Shown in pieces: positions 62,256-64,000 of a stretch of DNA of 64,000 bases. Location: the NCBI RefSeq assembly GCF_002563775.1, contig NZ_PDJO01000001.1:2180001-2244000 (forward strand), in the 5' to 3' direction. The position numbers were made by a program, and so were the translations under genes. Each line of letters starts with the position of its first letter. Positions within the stretch are counted from its first letter, which is position 1. Below the pieces are notes generated by a model, which saw only the letters and a list, made by a program, of their open reading frames with translations, had not been told where the DNA came from and did not search any database. This DNA comes from Thioclava sp. ES.031. Its GTDB lineage: Bacteria > Pseudomonadota > Alphaproteobacteria > Rhodobacterales > Rhodobacteraceae.

Positions 62256-62271
62256 TTGATCACGTGGTCAA
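62256..62271. promoter_or_regulatory. Near-palindrome upstream of dppA
   Basis: TTGATCACGTGGTCAA is a 16-base dyad with one mismatched pair, 113 bases before the dppA start. It could be an operator; it does not fit the FNR spacing (TTGAT-N4-ATCAA) exactly because the right half is GTCAA. Confidence 0.4.
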
Positions 62272-62362
62272 TGAATGCCGCGACGTCGCGGGTCACGAGC
62301 CAGTGAAACTTTCGTGTGCCTATGGGGCAGCGCCGTAGCCCGGCGGCCGGAGTGACGCAGCC

Positions 62363-63241
62363 TCAATCGAGCGGGATCACATCCACCGCCTGCGCGCTTT
62401 GCTGCCCGCCCGCGCCGCGCATCGCCCCGCGCAAAGGCGGCACGTCGTCATAGTCGCGCCCGTAGCCGACGGTGATGTAATCCTCGCCCGCATATTGATT
62501 GTTGGTCGGGTCGAACTCGACCCATCCGGTCTCGGCGCCCGCCCAGGCGCGCACCCAGGCATGCATCGCATCCGCGCCTTCCAGACGGGGCTGGCCGGGC
62601 GGCGGATAAGTGCGCAGAAAACCCGAGACATAGCCCGCAGGGATCCCCACCCCGCGCAGGCAGGAAATCATGATATGGCTGAAATCCTGACAGACCCCGT
62701 GGCGGTTCGCGAAGGCCTCGGCTGCAGGCGTATTCACATCGGTCGCGCCCGCATCAAAGCGCATCTCGCGATGCAGCGCGCGGCCCACGGCCTCGATCGC
62801 GCCGCGCGCGGTCTGGCCCGGTTGCAACTGCGCCTGAGCGAACTCCGTCATCTCTTTCGTCGGCGCCGCACGGCGCGAGGCCGCGAGGAAATGATGCGGC
62901 GCATTGGGCGCGAGGCTGCGGAATTGGGCGATCTCCTGCGCCAGTTCCTCGCGCGGCGAGGACAGGTCCAGACCCGGCTCTGCGAGCCCCCGGTCAATCT
63001 TTGCGGTGAGGGTCACGCCGATCTCCGCGATCGGCGCGTGCCAGACCGCCGAGGTCATCGCATTGCCGAAGAAATCGCGCGAGTCGTGGCGCTCATCGGG
63101 GGGCGGATCGAAGCTGAGCGCGCGCGACGTGACGGTCTGCAGCCCCGCAATGTCCGACGGCAGCACCCGCAGCACGGTCCGCGCGTGATCGGAGGGCGCG
63201 TTATACCGGTAGCTCAGCTTTAACTTCACCTCGTAACGCAT
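62363..63241 (-). CDS. Transglutaminase-like cysteine protease family protein
   Basis: The 292-residue protein has an N-terminal beta-rich domain (RYEVKLKLSYRYNAPSDHART) and a transglutaminase-like core with Cys in NRHGVCQDFSHIM (about 182-194), His in DAMHAWVRAW and Asp in VEFDPTNNQYAG. All three catalytic residues are present. No signal peptide is seen. Such proteins usually travel with an alpha-E protein and an ATP-grasp protein and may form or trim peptide links; the alpha-E gene lies 4 bases upstream here, so cotranscription is likely. Confidence 0.9.
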   Translation of the reverse strand: MRYEVKLKLSYRYNAPSDHARTVLRVLPSDIAGLQTVTSRALSFDPPPDERHDSRDFFGNAMTSAVWHAPIAEIGVTLTAKIDRGLAEPGLDLSSPREELAQEIAQFRSLAPNAPHHFLAASRRAAPTKEMTEFAQAQLQPGQTARGAIEAVGRALHREMRFDAGATDVNTPAAEAFANRHGVCQDFSHIMISCLRGVGIPAGYVSGFLRTYPPPGQPRLEGADAMHAWVRAWAGAETGWVEFDPTNNQYAGEDYITVGYGRDYDDVPPLRGAMRGAGGQQSAQAVDVIPLD

Positions 63242-63245
63242 TGGA

Positions 63246-64000
63246 TTACCTCAGATATTTCTGCGAAACGAGATCGGAGAGCCGGAACAGGTCCGACCGG
63301 ATCTGCTGCAACATCTGGGGCGTGACCTCTTCGGGTTCCATCACCGAGAGCTGGGTGCGCAACGGCATCAGCGCGCGCAGCAGATCGCCCGGACGCCCGG
63401 CCACCTCGGCCTCGGGCAACTCATCAAGAAGGCCCTTCAACCGATTGAGATGAAACAGAATTGCGCGCGGGTTGGCGGCGTCGAGCACCAGCAGGTCCAG
63501 CACCGTCTCGCGATTGGTGCGCACCCGGTAGCGGCGCTGGTGGGTGATGACGCTGTCGGCCACCTCCACCGCCAGATCGAGCGCGCCTTCCGGCGCATCC
63601 TCCGCAGTGAATCGGATCAGCAGCGCGGCCAGCCCGTCGGCGCGTTCCAGCGCCCGCCCGATCGACAGGAAGCGCCAGCCCTCGAAGCGGTACATGTTCT
63701 CGTGCACGAGACCGGAGAACCCGGTGATCTTGCGCAAAAGCACCCCCATCGCGCGCGCCGTATCGTCGCCGGGGCGCGCGGTGCTCACCATCCCGCGGGC
63801 GGTCTTCGACAGGTCCTTCAGCGCCAGCCAGCCATCGGTCGAGAACCGGTCGCGCAGTTTCGACGCACAGGCCTGCGCCGCATCGAGGCGCTGCAACAGC
63901 GCATCGGGCACGGGTTGCGAGATGTCGAACCCATGCGCCCCGAGGAACTCCGCCAGTCGGGCCAGCCGCTCGTCTTCCGGACTGCCTGTCGCGGCGAGGC
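63246..64000 (-). CDS. Alpha-E domain protein, 5'-truncated by the window edge
   Basis: The frame is open to the last base; about 251 residues are present and the start lies outside. The all-helical sequence with GEGWRFLSIGRAL-type motif (here RFEGWRFLSIGRALERADGLAALL) and DLLVLDAANPRAILFHLNRL is the alpha-E (DUF403) signature. A free-standing member is about 310 residues, but fusions to a circularly permuted ATP-grasp domain exist, and the edge hides which this is. An internal GTG at 63911 is not the true start. Confidence 0.85.
   Translation of the reverse strand, partial: LAATGSPEDERLARLAEFLGAHGFDISQPVPDALLQRLDAAQACASKLRDRFSTDGWLALKDLSKTARGMVSTARPGDDTARAMGVLLRKITGFSGLVHENMYRFEGWRFLSIGRALERADGLAALLIRFTAEDAPEGALDLAVEVADSVITHQRRYRVRTNRETVLDLLVLDAANPRAILFHLNRLKGLLDELPEAEVAGRPGDLLRALMPLRTQLSVMEPEEVTPQMLQQIRSDLFRLSDLVSQKYLR

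Noticed and set aside
62256..62271. FNR box upstream of dppA
   Set aside because: The left half TTGAT matches but the right half is GTCAA rather than ATCAA, so it is reported only as an unassigned dyad.

Overview
The window is about 64 kb of a GC-rich alphaproteobacterial chromosome, most probably a member of the Rhodobacteraceae (Rhodobacter, Paracoccus, Thioclava and relatives). This rests on the gene order aroA-cmk-rpsA-ihfB-lapA-trpF-trpB, a SAM/SAH-type riboswitch in front of metK (a class known mainly from Rhodobacterales), the ybeY-corC-lnt-metK order, an RpoHI-like heat-shock sigma factor behind rluD, and a class II (CP4-like) EPSP synthase. No rRNA, tRNA, CRISPR array, prophage or insertion sequence was seen. 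Both ends cut genes: a LysR regulator on the left and an alpha-E protein on the right.

Layout. 1-2.6 kb: LysR C-terminal part, then a minus-strand group of two secreted PepSY-like proteins with extreme Asp/Ser/His tails and a membrane-anchored LuxR-type regulator. 2.6-14 kb (minus): tryptophan genes, ihfB, rpsA, a periplasmic glutathione peroxidase, cmk, aroA, trmB, a small DMT transporter and metK with its riboswitch. 14-17.5 kb (minus): lnt, corC, ybeY and a small membrane protein. 17.4-21 kb (plus): rluD, cls and rpoH, the last with a textbook sigma-32 promoter. 21-30 kb: assorted metabolic and transport genes, a capsule-export pair (KpsT-like ATPase and KpsE-like protein) followed by kdsA, an FAH-family hydrolase and a DUF202 protein.

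30-35 kb (plus): a compact four-gene respiratory operon encoding a CcoN-like oxidase subunit, a CcoO-like monohaem cytochrome, a membrane-anchored trihaem cytochrome and a TsdA-like thiosulfate dehydrogenase. It reads as a self-contained path from thiosulfate to oxygen. 35-37.5 kb: molybdate transporter modABC. 37.5-41.5 kb: putA (minus) with a divergent Lrp-type regulator. 42-43.5 kb: a periplasmic UshA-like metallophosphatase with altered metal motifs.

43.7-50.3 kb (minus): four overlapping genes that all encode P-loop GTPases, two large dynamin-like proteins alternating with two smaller GTPases, one of which has lost its G3 motif. This all-GTPase operon is the best candidate in the window for an undescribed system. 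50.8-53.9 kb (plus): an arsenate operon with an ArsR-ArsC fusion, a dedicated GAPDH and ArsJ. 54-56.4 kb: an acyl-CoA synthetase and enoyl-CoA hydratase pair. 56.8-62.1 kb (minus): a complete dipeptide/oligopeptide ABC transporter, dppABCDF. 62.4-64 kb (minus): a transglutaminase-like protein and an alpha-E protein.

Three intergenic regions (12.7, 41.7 and 56.7 kb) share a GC-rich dispersed repeat of two modules. All identifications come from reading the sequence; no database search was run.
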